DNA of 64,000 nucleotides from Pseudonocardia hydrocarbonoxydans (GTDB taxonomy: Bacteria; Actinomycetota; Actinomycetes; Mycobacteriales; Pseudonocardiaceae), in assembly GCF_006539565.1 (NCBI RefSeq), contig NZ_BJNG01000001.1:208806-272805 (forward strand). The letters are read 5' to 3'. Of the stretch, positions 8,544-22,665 are shown piece after piece. Positions within the stretch are counted from its first letter, which is position 1. The number at the start of each line of letters is the position of its first letter. The notes beneath the pieces were generated by a model, which was not told the DNA's origin, ran no database searches, and saw only the letters and a list, made by a program, of their open reading frames with translations. The position numbers were made by a program, and so were the translations under genes.

Positions 8544-9458
8544 TCAGGGGCGGAAGGTGCGGCGGAGGCGGGCGGCGGTGGGGGCGAAGGGGTCGAGGTC
8601 GGACCAGCCCCAGCGGACCGCGCCGAGGTCCTCGCCCCGCATCGCGTCCTCGCGCCGCTTCTCCGCGTAGACGACGTCGCGGGCGGTCGTGCCGGACGGG
8701 ACGAGCCGCCCGTACTTCTCGCGGCCGTCGAACTCGCCGAAGGTCCGCAGGCCCGGCCAGCCGAAGTCGGCGCGCCCCAGCAGGACACCGGCGGTGGACC
8801 ACACCTCCCACTGCAGCACGGGCTCCGGGATGCCGGCGTGCATCATCGCGACCCGGCTGCGGGACTCGCCGACGCTCTCGCTCCCCCACCGTGCGAAGGC
8901 CAGCGCCCGCCGGGCGGCCGGGACGCCGGGCCGGCCCCGCGCGGTGGCGAGCGCGAGATCCAACTCCTCCCGGGTGACCGACCGGCGCCACAACGCGGCG
9001 TCCGCGACGACCACGGCCTGCTCGAAGCCGACCTGCCGCGCCACGTCGACGAGGGTCCGGGGCAGCGAGGTGACGGCGAGGCCGCCGACGGTCACGATCT
9101 CGCCCGGCTCCAGTGGTGCCGCGTGGACGTGCAGGTTCCCGGTGAGCCGCGCACCCGACCGTCGCGCGCGGGTCATCTGCACCCGGCGCAGCGGATCGCC
9201 CCAGACCGGCAGCCCGTGGAGCACGGCCGCCGAGAGGTGGCTGACCACGGCATCCGGGGACACCTGCCCGACGGCGGCCCGGACCTCCACGGCGTGGCGG
9301 GCCTCCGGCCGGTCCGACAGGGCACCGGGCCGGGAGTAGGCGCCGCGGCGCACGAGGCACAGCTCGCCGCGGCGCCGCCGGCCGCGGATCTCGGAATCGT
9401 CGAACCCGTGGGCGAGGAGTTCGCGGCGGGTCAGGAGCCGGGCGTCGTCGATGTGCAC
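8544..9458 (-). CDS. AbiEi-type N-terminal HTH protein with a PD-(D/E)XK-like C-terminus
   Basis: A 304-residue protein. The N-terminal 60 residues (LTRRELLAHGFDDSEIRGRR, then LCLVRRGAYSRPG) match the winged-helix domain of AbiEi-family antitoxins and related regulators. The C-terminal region contains RADFGWPGLRTFGEFDGREK, which resembles the D...E-X-D...K pattern of VSR/DUF559-like endonuclease folds. No AbiEii-like toxin gene is adjacent, so a type IV toxin-antitoxin role is not supported. GTG is taken as start just before HIDDARLL. It interrupts the ctaA-ABC exporter order known from mycobacteria and is bracketed by intergenic repeat copies. Function unknown. Confidence 0.7.
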   Translation of the reverse strand: MHIDDARLLTRRELLAHGFDDSEIRGRRRRGELCLVRRGAYSRPGALSDRPEARHAVEVRAAVGQVSPDAVVSHLSAAVLHGLPVWGDPLRRVQMTRARRSGARLTGNLHVHAAPLEPGEIVTVGGLAVTSLPRTLVDVARQVGFEQAVVVADAALWRRSVTREELDLALATARGRPGVPAARRALAFARWGSESVGESRSRVAMMHAGIPEPVLQWEVWSTAGVLLGRADFGWPGLRTFGEFDGREKYGRLVPSGTTARDVVYAEKRREDAMRGEDLGAVRWGWSDLDPFAPTAARLRRTFRP

Positions 9459-9538
9459 GGACGCAGGATGGGACGGCCGGGGCCCCGGACGGGGGCGAAC
9501 GCGGCAACCTGTGGACAACCCGGGTCGCGTCGTCCCCC

Positions 9539-9604
9539 GTCGCACAGGTTCCGGGCGCTCGCACCGGTTGCACCCTCTGCGACGCGCCGCCGGGTGTGCG
9601 ACGG
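9539..9604 (+). repeat. Nested inverted repeat element, copy C
   Basis: Starts GTCGCACAGG, inner hairpin CGCACCGGTTGCACCCTCTG, ends GTGTGCGACGGG. It aligns over its whole length with copy D at 51 kb. Confidence 0.65.
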
Positions 9605-9612
9605 GCCGCGGG

Positions 9613-10416
9613 TCAGCGCAGGCGGACCAGGCGGGTGGCCGCCAGCGTCGCCACCGCGGCCCACGCCACGAGCACCAGCACCGGGGTCAGGCCGGGGGGT
9701 GCGCCGGTGGTCAGGACCGTGCGCAGGCCCTCGGCGAGGGCACCGGAGGGGAGCGCGGTCGCCACCGCGGCCAGCGGCCCGGGCAGCTGCGACACCGGGA
9801 CGACGATGCCCCCGGCCAGCAGCAGCACGAACCACACCACGTTGGCGACGGCGAGGGTGACCTCCGCGCGCAGCGTGCCGCCGAGCAGGATGCCCAGCGC
9901 CCCGAACGCGGCCGACCCCAGCAGCACCAGCAGCACCGCCCAGGCCAGGCCGGTCGCGGCGGGCCGCCAGCCCAGGACGGCGGCCAGTGCCCCGAGCACC
10001 ACCATCTGCACGGCGACGATCCCGAGCACGGCGGCCAACCGGCCCGCGACCAGCAGCCAGCGGGGCAGCGCGGTGGCCGCGAGGCGCCGGATGACCCCGT
10101 AGCGGCGGTCGAAACCGAGGGCGATGGCCTGCCCGGTGAAGGCCGTGGACATCACCGCGAGCGCCAGCACCCCCGGTGTGACGGAGTCGACCCGCGGCTC
10201 GGGCAGCGCCACCAGGTCCAGCAGGGTGAGCCCGACCAGTAGCACGACCGGGATGAGCAGCGTGAGCAGCACCTGCTCGCCGTTGCGCAGGGCCAGCCGC
10301 AGCTCCGTGCCGGCCTGGGCGGCGAGCATCCGGCCGGGTGCGCCCGCCCCGGGGCGCGGGGTGAAGGTGCCGGGGACGAAACGGTCCGGCGGCGACGAGT
10401 GCATCGCGGAGGTCAT
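9613..10416 (-). CDS. ABC-2 type transporter permease
   Basis: A 267-residue membrane protein with six predicted transmembrane segments in the ABC-2 arrangement; the loop FDRRYGVIRRLAATALPR is the typical ABC-2 coupling region, and GGIVVPVSQLP precedes the last helices. It forms an exporter with the ATPase directly upstream; their genes overlap by four bases (ATGA). Rv1457c is the syntenic M. tuberculosis counterpart. The substrate is unknown. Confidence 0.85.
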   Translation of the reverse strand: MTSAMHSSPPDRFVPGTFTPRPGAGAPGRMLAAQAGTELRLALRNGEQVLLTLLIPVVLLVGLTLLDLVALPEPRVDSVTPGVLALAVMSTAFTGQAIALGFDRRYGVIRRLAATALPRWLLVAGRLAAVLGIVAVQMVVLGALAAVLGWRPAATGLAWAVLLVLLGSAAFGALGILLGGTLRAEVTLAVANVVWFVLLLAGGIVVPVSQLPGPLAAVATALPSGALAEGLRTVLTTGAPPGLTPVLVLVAWAAVATLAATRLVRLR

Positions 10417-11336
10417 GTGCGCAGCTCCCGGCCGGTCAGTTCGAGGAACACGTCCTCCAGGCTGCGTCGTGCGACCTGCACGTCGTCGGCCAGCGCGCCC
10501 TGCTCGGCGCACCACGAGGTGATCACCGACAGCACCGACGGGTCGATGCGGCCCTGCACGAGGTAGCGCCCGGCGATGGGCTCGGCGGCGCCGTAGCCCT
10601 CGGGGAGGGCGGTGCGCAGCCCGTCGAGGTCCATGCCGGCGCGGGCCCGGAAGCGCAGCTCCTGCTGCTCGCCCGCGGTGAGGACGGCGGGTGAGCCGTG
10701 CGCGACGACGCGGCCGTGGTCGACGATCACCACGTCGTCGGCCAGCGCCTCGGCCTCCTCCATCAGGTGCGTGGTGAGCAGCACCGCCACCCCGTCGCGG
10801 CGCAGCGCGGAGATGAGGTCCCAGACCAGGCGGCGGCCCTGGGGGTCCATGCCGGCCGTCGGCTCGTCGAGGAACACCAGCTCCGGGCGCCCGACGACGG
10901 CGCAGGCGAGCGCGAGCCGTTGCTGCTGCCCGCCGGAGAGGCGCTTGTAGGGGGTGCGGCCGCAGGCGTCGAGCCCCAGCACCCCGGACAGCCAGCCGAC
11001 GTCGAGGGGGTGCGCCGCGCAGGCCGCGACGACCCGCAGCATCTCCCGGGCGTGCACCCCGGGGTAGGCGCCACCGCCCTGCGGCAGCACCCCGATCCGG
11101 GCGCGCAGCGCGTCGGGCGCCCCGGCCGGGTCGACGCCGAGCACGCGCACCTCGCCCGCGTCGGCGCGGGCGAACCCGGTGCACACGTCGACGGTGGTGG
11201 TCTTGCCCGCGCCGTTGGGCCCGAGCAGGGCGAGCACGGAGGCGGCGGGCAGGTCCAGGTCGAGCCCGTCCACCGCGGTGGTGCGGCCGTAGCGCTTGAC
11301 CAGACCACGCACGGACACGGCGGGTTGCGGACTCAC
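10413..11336 (-). CDS. ABC transporter ATP-binding protein (exporter type)
   Basis: A 307-residue ATPase with Walker A GPNGAGKTTTVDV, signature RLSGGQQQRLALA, Walker B LVFLDEPTAGMDP and H-loop TTHLMEEAEALAD, followed by a roughly 80-residue C-terminal domain of the DrrA/CcmA-like exporters ending in RRSLEDVFLELTGREL. The start is GTG; the open frame upstream belongs to no recognisable protein. Its stop overlaps the permease ATG. Corresponds by position to Rv1458c, next to mptB. Export substrate unknown. Confidence 0.87.
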   Translation of the reverse strand: MSPQPAVSVRGLVKRYGRTTAVDGLDLDLPAASVLALLGPNGAGKTTTVDVCTGFARADAGEVRVLGVDPAGAPDALRARIGVLPQGGGAYPGVHAREMLRVVAACAAHPLDVGWLSGVLGLDACGRTPYKRLSGGQQQRLALACAVVGRPELVFLDEPTAGMDPQGRRLVWDLISALRRDGVAVLLTTHLMEEAEALADDVVIVDHGRVVAHGSPAVLTAGEQQELRFRARAGMDLDGLRTALPEGYGAAEPIAGRYLVQGRIDPSVLSVITSWCAEQGALADDVQVARRSLEDVFLELTGRELRT

Positions 11337-11347
11337 GGGAGGTGAGT

Positions 11348-12946
11348 CTAGAGAGGTGCCCCGGGCCGGGCCTGCGGGCGACCCGCCGGGACGCGCCCCG
11401 GCCACGCGTCGACGTCGACGCCGGTGCGCCCGACCAGGCTGCGCCGCACCACGAGCAGCGCGAGCGCGAGCACCAGCAGCCCCGCGACGATGGACATCGG
11501 GAGCTGGTAGGCCCGGAAGTTGAAGTCGGCCCCGGTGGGCGGCACGACGATCGCGAGGATCCCGGAGATCACCAACATCGCCCGGCGCGCCCGGGGCATC
11601 GCCCGGGTGGCGGCGAGCGGGATGACCGCCCACAGCAGGTACCAGGGGTGCACGATCGGGCTGAGCAGCACCACCGCGCCCATCCCGGCGGCCATGCCGG
11701 TGATCGCGTCGACCCGGCCCCGGAGCACGGCGAGCATCAGCCAGCCGGCCAGCAGGGCGGCCACCACGATCCCGCCGGCGCGGGTGAGGGAGAGCACGGC
11801 GTCGGTGTGGTCGCCCAGTCCGCCGAGGATGCCGACCTGCCCGCCGAGCAGCCCCAGGTCGGTGGAGACCGAGAGCCAGCTGCGGATCAGGCTCGGCGCG
11901 TCGAGCGCGCTGAGCCAGGCCACGCCCAGGCCCGTGCCGTAGCCGAAGACCGCGTAGATCACCGCCGCGATGGCGGTGTAGACCGTCGTCGCGATCGCGA
12001 CGTCGCGCACCCGCCCGCCGCGCCGGCGCGCCCACTCGATGCCCAGGAACCCCAGCGCGAGCAGCGCGGGCAGCTTGACCGCCGAGGCGAGCACGATCAG
12101 CACCCCGCCGCCCAGGAAGTGCGGATCCCACCACCGCTCGCCCGCACGCAGCCCCACCTCGAAGCCGACGAGCATGAGCCCGACCATGAGCGACTCGTTG
12201 TGCATGCCGCTGACCAGGTGGAACAGCACCAGGGGATTGGCGACGCCGAGCCACATCGCCAGCCCGACGTCGAGCCCGCAGCGCCGCGCCAGCTTGGGCA
12301 GTACCCACACGATCATCGCCACGCCGACCAGCGCCAGCGCCCGGTGCGCGAACACCCCCGCGACGATGTCGTTGCCGGTGAGCGCGGTGATGCCGCGGCC
12401 GAGCACGAGGAAGAACGGGCCGTACGGGGCGCCGGTGTCGCGCCAGATCGTGGGGATCGAGCGCACCAGCGGGTCGTCGACGCCGAAGGCCTCGGCCGGG
12501 CCGAGCGTGTACGGGTCGAGCCCGCGGGCGAGCGTGGCGCTCTGGGCGAGGTAGCTGTAGACGTCGCGGGAGAACAACGGCGGGGCCAGCGCGAGCGGGA
12601 GGGCCCACAGCGCGGCGGTGCGGGCGAGCTGCCCCGGCGTGGGGGCGGGCGCGACGGCGCCGTTGTTGCGCAGCATCTTGCCGATCCACAGCCAGGCGAG
12701 CACGACCATGCCGATGCCGGCGTAGGTGAGCGCGATGGCGACGGTGGCGTTGCGGCTGGGCAGGCTGAGCACCCGGATGCCGAACAGCGGGTTGGGGACG
12801 GGCAGGGCCCCGGCCCCGAGCGCGCCCCCGGCCATCAGCAGGGCGCCGGTGAGCCCGAGCAGCCGCGCGGTGCGGCTGGGATCGCGCGGCGCGGGCGGGC
12901 GTGGGCCCTCGCCCACGATCGCGTCGTCCACCCCGGGTGCGGCCAT
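11348..12946 (-). CDS. mptB: Polyprenol-phosphate-mannose-dependent alpha-1,6-mannosyltransferase
   Basis: A 532-residue GT-C fold membrane glycosyltransferase with about twelve hydrophobic segments. The extracytoplasmic loop after the first helices has the acidic pair [10 protein letters not shown], typical of GT87-like C-type enzymes. MptB starts the alpha-1,6-mannan backbone of lipomannan/lipoarabinomannan, taking mannose from polyprenyl-phosphate-mannose. Position beside sufR is as for Rv1459c. The frame is open back to 12988, but the ATG at 12946 lies six bases after a TACGCT box, suggesting a leaderless transcript. It is divergent from sufR. Confidence 0.85.
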   Translation of the reverse strand: MAAPGVDDAIVGEGPRPPAPRDPSRTARLLGLTGALLMAGGALGAGALPVPNPLFGIRVLSLPSRNATVAIALTYAGIGMVVLAWLWIGKMLRNNGAVAPAPTPGQLARTAALWALPLALAPPLFSRDVYSYLAQSATLARGLDPYTLGPAEAFGVDDPLVRSIPTIWRDTGAPYGPFFLVLGRGITALTGNDIVAGVFAHRALALVGVAMIVWVLPKLARRCGLDVGLAMWLGVANPLVLFHLVSGMHNESLMVGLMLVGFEVGLRAGERWWDPHFLGGGVLIVLASAVKLPALLALGFLGIEWARRRGGRVRDVAIATTVYTAIAAVIYAVFGYGTGLGVAWLSALDAPSLIRSWLSVSTDLGLLGGQVGILGGLGDHTDAVLSLTRAGGIVVAALLAGWLMLAVLRGRVDAITGMAAGMGAVVLLSPIVHPWYLLWAVIPLAATRAMPRARRAMLVISGILAIVVPPTGADFNFRAYQLPMSIVAGLLVLALALLVVRRSLVGRTGVDVDAWPGRVPAGRPQARPGAPL

Positions 12947-12952
12947 GGCGGC

Positions 12953-12958
12953 AGCGTA
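12953..12958 (-). promoter_or_regulatory. -10 box of mptB (leaderless)
   Basis: Read on the minus strand, TACGCT ends six bases before the ATG at 12946. This supports that ATG over the GTG 42 bases upstream. Confidence 0.45.
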
Positions 12959-13028
12959 TCGAGGGGGTACGACGGTGAGGCGCCTCACCCGGGGAGGGGG
13001 GCGGTTTTGCCGTCGGCGCGGATATAGG

Positions 13029-13045
13029 CAACACTGGCGTTGTGA
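13029..13045 (+). promoter_or_regulatory. SufR operator overlapping the sufR start codon
   Basis: CAAC-N6-GTTG at 13029-13042, and the overlapping ACACT-N5-TGTGA at 13031-13045, match the two ways SufR sites have been described (cyanobacterial and mycobacterial). The site covers the GTG start at 13042, so SufR would block its own operon at transcription start. Confidence 0.75.
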
Positions 13046-13808
13046 AAAGCACCGGAACGCCCACGGGCGATCTTCGCGTGCCCACCCAGGCCGGGGCGGT
13101 GGTCCCGGTCCAGGCGGGAGGGCCCGTCGACGGCCGCACCCGCGAGGCGGTCGCCCGCCTGCTGATGGAGCAGGGCCCGGTCACCGCCGCGCAGGTCGCC
13201 ACGGCACTGGAGCTGTCCTCGCCCGCCGTCCGCCGCCACCTCGACGCCCTGCTCGCCGACGGCGAGGCCGAGTGCCGCGAGGCCACCCGCCGCGGGCCCC
13301 GCGGCCGGGGCCGACCGGCCCGGCAGTACCTGCTCACCGACGCCGGCCGCGCCCGCTTCGGGCACAACTACGACGACCTCGCCGTCGCCGCGTTGCGCTA
13401 CCTGGCCCAGCACGGCGGTCCCGACGCGGTGCAGGGCTTCGCCCAGAGCCGCGTCGAGGAGCTGCTCGGCGACGGGCTCGCGCAGATCGAGGCCGCGCAG
13501 GGCCCGGACGCGCGCACCCACGCGCTGGCCACCGTGCTCACCGCCCGGGGCTACGCGGCCCAGGCGCGGGAGGGCGGCCACGGCGTCCAGCTCTGCCAGC
13601 ACCACTGCCCGGTCGCGCACGTCGCGGCCGAGTTCCCGGCCCTGTGCGAGGCCGAGACCCACGCGTTCGCGGAGCTGCTCGGTACCCACGTACAGCGCCT
13701 CGCGACCATCGCCCGCGGAGACTCCGCGTGCACCACCCACGTTCCGCTGGACGCACCCGAGGTCCGGCGGAGGGCAACCACCACGATCCCGAGAGGGAGG
13801 CAGTCCGA

Positions 13809-13812
<4 letters not shown>
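13042..13812 (+). CDS. sufR: Iron-sulfur-sensing transcriptional repressor of the SUF operon
   Basis: A 256-residue ArsR/DeoR-type regulator. Residues about 30-105 form a winged helix ([20 protein letters not shown] followed by [14 protein letters not shown]). The C-terminal half holds the Fe-S ligands: Cys185 and Cys189 in CQHHCPVAH and Cys202 in FPALCEAE. In family members the holo-form represses the suf operon and cluster loss induces it. It is the first gene of the operon, as in mycobacteria (Rv1460), and its own start overlaps a candidate operator, so autoregulation is expected. Its stop overlaps the sufB ATG (ATGA). Confidence 0.93.
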
Positions 13813-18455
<4,643 letters not shown>

Positions 18456-18456
<1 letters not shown>

Positions 18457-18914
18457 TGCAGCTGGAGCAGATGTACCAGGAGATCATCCTGGACCACTAC
18501 CGCACCCCGCACGGCGCCGGGCTGCGCGAGCCGTACGACGCCGAGTCGATGCAGATCAACCCCACCTGCGGCGACGAGATCACGCTGCGGGTGAAGCTCG
18601 ACGGCGACACCGTCGCCGAGGTCTCGCACGAGACGCTGGGCTGCTCGATCAGCCAGGCGTCGGCGTCGGTGCTCACCGACCTCGTCGTCGGCCGCTCGGT
18701 CGAGGACTCCCTGCGCATCCTCGGCGCGTTCCAGGAGATGGCGCAGGGCCGGGGCAAGGTCGAGCCCGACGAGGACGTCCTCGGCGACGGCGTCGCATTC
18801 GCCGGCGTCGCGAAGTACCCGGCGCGCGTCAAGTGCGCACTGCTCGGGTGGATGGCGTTCAAGGACGCGGTCATCCGGAGCGAGCGAAGCGATTCCCAGG
18901 AGGCAACAGCATGA
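18456..18914 (+). CDS. sufU: Zinc-dependent sulfurtransferase SufU
   Basis: A 152-residue SufU: it accepts persulfide sulfur from SufS through a zinc-site cysteine. The three conserved cysteines appear in NPTCGDEITL, LGCSISQASASVL and VKCALLGWMAFKDA, and the insertion typical of SufU versus IscU (DEDVLGDGVAFAGVAKYPA) is present. The GTG start overlaps the sufS stop; an ATG five codons later is a less likely alternative. Stop overlaps the sufT ATG. Confidence 0.93.
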
Positions 18915-19300
18915 GCGAGACCACCGACGACGTCGTGCGCGGTGCGGCGGGCATGCCCGAGCCGCCCGCCACGACCGGCGACCCCTCGGTCGACGACCTC
19001 GAGGAGGCCATGCGTGACGTGGTCGACCCCGAGCTGGGCATCAACGTCGTCGACCTGGGCCTGGTGTACGGCATCGCGGCCACCGACGGCGTCGCCACCA
19101 TCGACATGACCCTGACCAGCGCGGCCTGCCCGCTCACCGACGTCATCGAGGAGCAGACCCGCTCCGCGCTGACCGGCGGCGGCAACGGCGGCCTGGTGAA
19201 CGACATCAAGATCAACTGGGTCTGGATGCCGCCGTGGGGTCCGGAGAAGATCACCGAGGACGGCCGCGAGCAGCTGCGGGCCCTCGGCTTCCGCGTCTGA
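18911..19300 (+). CDS. sufT: SUF-associated MIP18/DUF59 protein SufT
   Basis: A 129-residue DUF59 protein with the family motifs VVDPELGINVVDLGLVYGI and LTSAACPLTDVIEEQ (the conserved cysteine), and MPPWGPEKITEDGREQLRALG at the end. SufT proteins help mature Fe-S proteins under high demand. It closes the seven-gene sufR-B-D-C-S-U-T operon, exactly as Rv1460-Rv1466. A strong hairpin follows nine bases later. Confidence 0.93.
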   Translation: MSETTDDVVRGAAGMPEPPATTGDPSVDDLEEAMRDVVDPELGINVVDLGLVYGIAATDGVATIDMTLTSAACPLTDVIEEQTRSALTGGGNGGLVNDIKINWVWMPPWGPEKITEDGREQLRALGFRV

Positions 19301-19308
19301 GCCCCGCG

Positions 19309-19353
19309 CGAACGGCACGTTCACCCGACGACCTCGGGTGAACGTGCCGTTCG
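19309..19353. terminator. Perfect 20 bp stem-loop between the SUF and beta-glucosidase operons
   Basis: Arms 19309-19328 and 19334-19353 are perfectly complementary over 20 bases with a five-base CGACC loop. It lies between the convergent sufT and beta-glucosidase genes, so it can end transcription from both sides. No U-tract follows on either strand, as is common in actinobacteria. Confidence 0.75.
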
Positions 19354-19377
19354 TCTAGGCGGGGGTGGGCCGGGACG

Positions 19378-20829
19378 CTACGGCTGCACTGCGTTGGCCC
19401 GGATCACGTCGGCGTAGAACAACGCGCTGTCCTTCACCGTGCGCTCCTGCGTGGTGTAGTCGACGTGCACGATCCCGAAACGCTTGCCGTAGCCCCAGGC
19501 CCACTCGAAGTTGTCGAGCAGCGACCACACGCAGTACCCGACGACGGGCGCGCCCGCGGTGATCGCGGCGTGCACGGCCGCGATGTGGGTGCGCAGGTAC
19601 TCGCGGCGGTCCGGGTCGGCCACGCGGCCGTCCGGGCCGACGACGTCGGGGAACGCGGCCCCGTTCTCGGTGACCAGCAGCTCCAGGCCGGGGGCCTCGC
19701 GGGCCATCCGCACCAGTAGCTCGGTCATCCCGCGCGGGTCGATGCCCCACCCCATGTCGGTGGTGCGCCCGGAGCGTCGCGGGAACTCGACGTCGTCACA
19801 GGCGATCCACGGGCTCGCCGCCCCGTCGCCGTGGCCGTCGGCGTACTCCCTGGGCCGCTCGCGCGTCCAGTGCCGCACGACGGTGGGGGAGTAGTAGTTC
19901 ACCCCCAGCACGTCCACGCCGCCCGCGGCGATCAGGTCCAGGTCACCGGGTCGCACGAACCCCCAGTCGGTGACGCCCGCGGTGTCGGCCAGCACGTCGT
20001 CGGGGTAGTGCCCGCGCAGCAGGGGGTCGAGGAACACCCGGTTCTGCAGCCCGTCGACGCGGCGGGCGGCGTCGGCGTCGAGCGCCGAGCCGGTCTCCGG
20101 CCGCACCCACACCAGGTTCAGGCTGATCGACACCCGGGCGTCCGGGGCGGCCCGGCGGACCGCGGCCGCACCGAGGCCGTGGGCCAGGTTGAGGTGGTGC
20201 ACGGCGGCCAGCGCCGCGGCGTCGGAGGTGCGGCCGGGCGCGTGCACGCCGCTGGCATAGCCCAGGTAGGCGCTGCACCACGGCTCGTTGAGCGTGATGA
20301 ACAGCCGCACCCGGTCGCCCAGCGCCGCCGCGACCACGCCCGCGTACTCGGCGAACCGCTCCGCCGTGGCCCGCGACGTCCAGCCGCCCGCGTCCTCCAG
20401 GGCCTGCGGGAGGTCCCAGTGGTAGAGCGTGACGGCCGGGGTGATGCCCGCGGCCAGCAGGGCGTCGACGAGGTCGGAGTAGAACGCCAGCCCGTCGGGG
20501 TTCACCGGGCCCAGCGCGTCCGCGGTGACCTGCGGGGTGATCCGCGACCAGGACACCGAGAACCGGTAGGAGGTGAGCCCGAGCCGGGCCATCAGCGCCA
20601 CGTCGTCGCGGAAGCGGTGGTAGTGGTCGACGGCGACGTCACCGGTGTCGCCACCGGCGACCCGTCCGGGGGTGTGGGAGAAGACGTCCCAGATCGACGG
20701 GGTGCGCCCGCCCTCGTCGACGGCCCCCTCGATCTGGTAGGCGGCGGTCGCCGAGCCCCACAGGAAGCCGGTGGGGAACGTCAGCGGCGCGGTCACCGCG
20801 ACGGGGTGGGTGGTGGTCACGCGGGTCAT
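19378..20829 (-). CDS. Family GH1 beta-glucosidase
   Basis: A 483-residue glycoside hydrolase of family 1. The acid/base glutamate is in TLNEPW (Glu172) and the nucleophile in VTENGAAF (Glu378); the N-terminal [15 protein letters not shown] signature is also there. It has no signal peptide, so it cleaves beta-glucosides such as cellobiose inside the cell after uptake by the transporter encoded upstream. Its ATG overlaps the permease stop (ATGA). Same gene order as the Streptomyces cebEFG-bglC operon, which suggests cellobiose or other beta-glucosides as substrate; the exact sugar is not proven. Confidence 0.92.
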   Translation of the reverse strand: MTRVTTTHPVAVTAPLTFPTGFLWGSATAAYQIEGAVDEGGRTPSIWDVFSHTPGRVAGGDTGDVAVDHYHRFRDDVALMARLGLTSYRFSVSWSRITPQVTADALGPVNPDGLAFYSDLVDALLAAGITPAVTLYHWDLPQALEDAGGWTSRATAERFAEYAGVVAAALGDRVRLFITLNEPWCSAYLGYASGVHAPGRTSDAAALAAVHHLNLAHGLGAAAVRRAAPDARVSISLNLVWVRPETGSALDADAARRVDGLQNRVFLDPLLRGHYPDDVLADTAGVTDWGFVRPGDLDLIAAGGVDVLGVNYYSPTVVRHWTRERPREYADGHGDGAASPWIACDDVEFPRRSGRTTDMGWGIDPRGMTELLVRMAREAPGLELLVTENGAAFPDVVGPDGRVADPDRREYLRTHIAAVHAAITAGAPVVGYCVWSLLDNFEWAWGYGKRFGIVHVDYTTQERTVKDSALFYADVIRANAVQP

Positions 20830-21713
20830 CCCTTCACGGCGCCGGCGATGATGCCGCCGACGATCTGACGGCCGAGCAGCAGGAAGACCACGATCACCGG
20901 CAGCGTCCCGACGAGGGTGCCCGCCATGATCACCGAGGTGTCCGGGACGTACCCGCTGCCGAGATTGTTGAGCGCCACCTGCACGGTGGGGTTGGTCGAG
21001 TTGAGCGTGATGACGGGCCAGAAGAAGTCGTTCCAGGCCGTCATGAACGTGAGCATCGCGAGCACGGCCATGCCCGGGCGGGCGATCGGCAGCACGATGG
21101 AGACGAAGGTCCGCAGCGAGGTGGCCCCGTCGACGCGGGCCGCGTCGAGCAGCTCGTCGGGCAGCGCCTGTACCAGGTACTGGCGCATGAAGAACACCCC
21201 GAACGCGGCCACCAGCGACGGCAGGATCACCGAGCTGAGCTCGCCGGCCAGCCCGAGGTTCGCCATGAGCGCGTAGAGCGGGACGACGCCCAGGCTGGGC
21301 GGGATCATCATGGTCCCCAGCGCGACGGCGAACAGCGCCGACCGCCCGCGGAACCGCAGCTTCGCGAACGCGAACCCGGCCAGCGTGCACAGCAGCACCG
21401 TGCTGGCGGTGACCACGCCGGAGACGATCGTCGAGTTCAGCAGCGCGAGCCCGATGTCCTGCGACTCGACCGCCTTGGCGATGTTGGACCACAGGTCCGG
21501 GCCGGGCGTGAGCGGCGGAGGGGTCCGGTTCATCTCCGCCATCGGCCGGCTGGCCGCGACGACCATGTAGTAGAAGGGCACCAGGAACACGAACGCGGTG
21601 ACGCAGAGCAGCACGTAGGTCAGCGGGCCCGCCGAGTCGTTGCGGCGCAGGCGCCCGCGCGCGGGCACCCGGGTGGCGGGCGTGACCGGGGGACGCTCCA
21701 GGGTGGCGGTCAC
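20826..21713 (-). CDS. Sugar ABC transporter permease (MalG/CebG type)
   Basis: A 295-residue permease with six transmembrane helices. The EAA loop [20 protein letters not shown] followed by IVLPIARPG is typical of the second permease of carbohydrate CUT1 importers. GTG start overlapping the first permease stop (GTGA). No ATPase gene is in the operon, so the importer probably uses a shared MsiK-type ATPase encoded elsewhere, as known for actinobacterial CUT1 systems. Confidence 0.88.
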   Translation of the reverse strand: MTATLERPPVTPATRVPARGRLRRNDSAGPLTYVLLCVTAFVFLVPFYYMVVAASRPMAEMNRTPPPLTPGPDLWSNIAKAVESQDIGLALLNSTIVSGVVTASTVLLCTLAGFAFAKLRFRGRSALFAVALGTMMIPPSLGVVPLYALMANLGLAGELSSVILPSLVAAFGVFFMRQYLVQALPDELLDAARVDGATSLRTFVSIVLPIARPGMAVLAMLTFMTAWNDFFWPVITLNSTNPTVQVALNNLGSGYVPDTSVIMAGTLVGTLPVIVVFLLLGRQIVGGIIAGAVKG

Positions 21714-22663
21714 GTCGCCCTCCGCTTCGCGATCCGGGTGTTGACCAGTACCAGCACGATGATCAGCAGGAAGGTCACCCAGGCGACGGTGGCCGCGCGG
21801 CCGAGGCTGCCGTAGGTCCAGCCCTGCTGGTACATGAACAGCCCGAGCGTCTGGTACTGCCCGAGCGCGCCGCCGTCGGGCTTGCCGCCGCCGAAGATCA
21901 GCGGCTCGCCGAACAGCTGGCTGGCCCCGATCGTCGACACGACGACGGTGAACAGGATCGTGGGCCGCAGGCCGGGCAGCGTCACGTGCCGGAACTGCTG
22001 CCAGCGGCTCGCCCCGTCGAGCGCGGCGGCCTCGTAGAGGTCCTGGCTGATCGACTGCATGCCGGCCAGGTAGATCAGCGCGTTGTAGCCGGTCCACCGC
22101 CAGATGACGATCACCGAGATGGCGAGCTGGGCGGTCCAGTCGCCGTTGCGCCAGTCCACGGCGTCCACGCCGACGATCCCGAGCAGCCAGTTGACCGCCC
22201 CGGCGTCGCGCCCGAACAGCTGCGCGAACACCAGCGCCGCGGCCGCCACCGACGTCGCGTAGGGCATGATCATCGACACGCGGAAGAACGTGCGCCCGCG
22301 CATCCGGTAGTGCAGCAGGTGCGCCAGGCCCAGGGCCAGCGCGAGCTGCGGCACCGTCGACAGCACGCCGATCGTGAAGGTCTTCCACAGCGCGTTGTAG
22401 AACGCCGGGTTGGACAGCAGCCAGGCGTAGTTCTCCAGGCCGAGCCACTCCATCTCCGAGCCGAGCCGGTAGGAGTGCAGGCTGATCCACGCGGTGTGCA
22501 CCAGCGGGAACAGCCCGAACGCGGCGAAGAGCAGGAAGAACGGGGCCACGTAGGCGTACGGGGCGGAGCGCTCCTCGACCCGGAAGAGCCGGGCGCGCCA
22601 CGGGGTCCCCGCCCCCGGGGGCGCGGTGCGCTCCCCGGGGACGGGACGCTGGACGGTCGGCAC
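21710..22663 (-). CDS. Sugar ABC transporter permease (MalF/CebF type)
   Basis: A 317-residue permease with six transmembrane helices and the EAA loop [20 protein letters not shown] followed by TLPGLRP. It pairs with the downstream permease to form the sugar channel. The GTG chosen lies two bases after the stop of the binding-protein gene; the longer upstream reading frame is inside that gene and not real. Confidence 0.88.
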   Translation of the reverse strand: MPTVQRPVPGERTAPPGAGTPWRARLFRVEERSAPYAYVAPFFLLFAAFGLFPLVHTAWISLHSYRLGSEMEWLGLENYAWLLSNPAFYNALWKTFTIGVLSTVPQLALALGLAHLLHYRMRGRTFFRVSMIMPYATSVAAAALVFAQLFGRDAGAVNWLLGIVGVDAVDWRNGDWTAQLAISVIVIWRWTGYNALIYLAGMQSISQDLYEAAALDGASRWQQFRHVTLPGLRPTILFTVVVSTIGASQLFGEPLIFGGGKPDGGALGQYQTLGLFMYQQGWTYGSLGRAATVAWVTFLLIIVLVLVNTRIAKRRAT

Positions 22664-22665
22664 GC

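Noticed and set aside
8544..9458. Type IV toxin-antitoxin pair
   Set aside because: Only the antitoxin-like domain is present; no nucleotidyltransferase (AbiEii) gene lies beside it.
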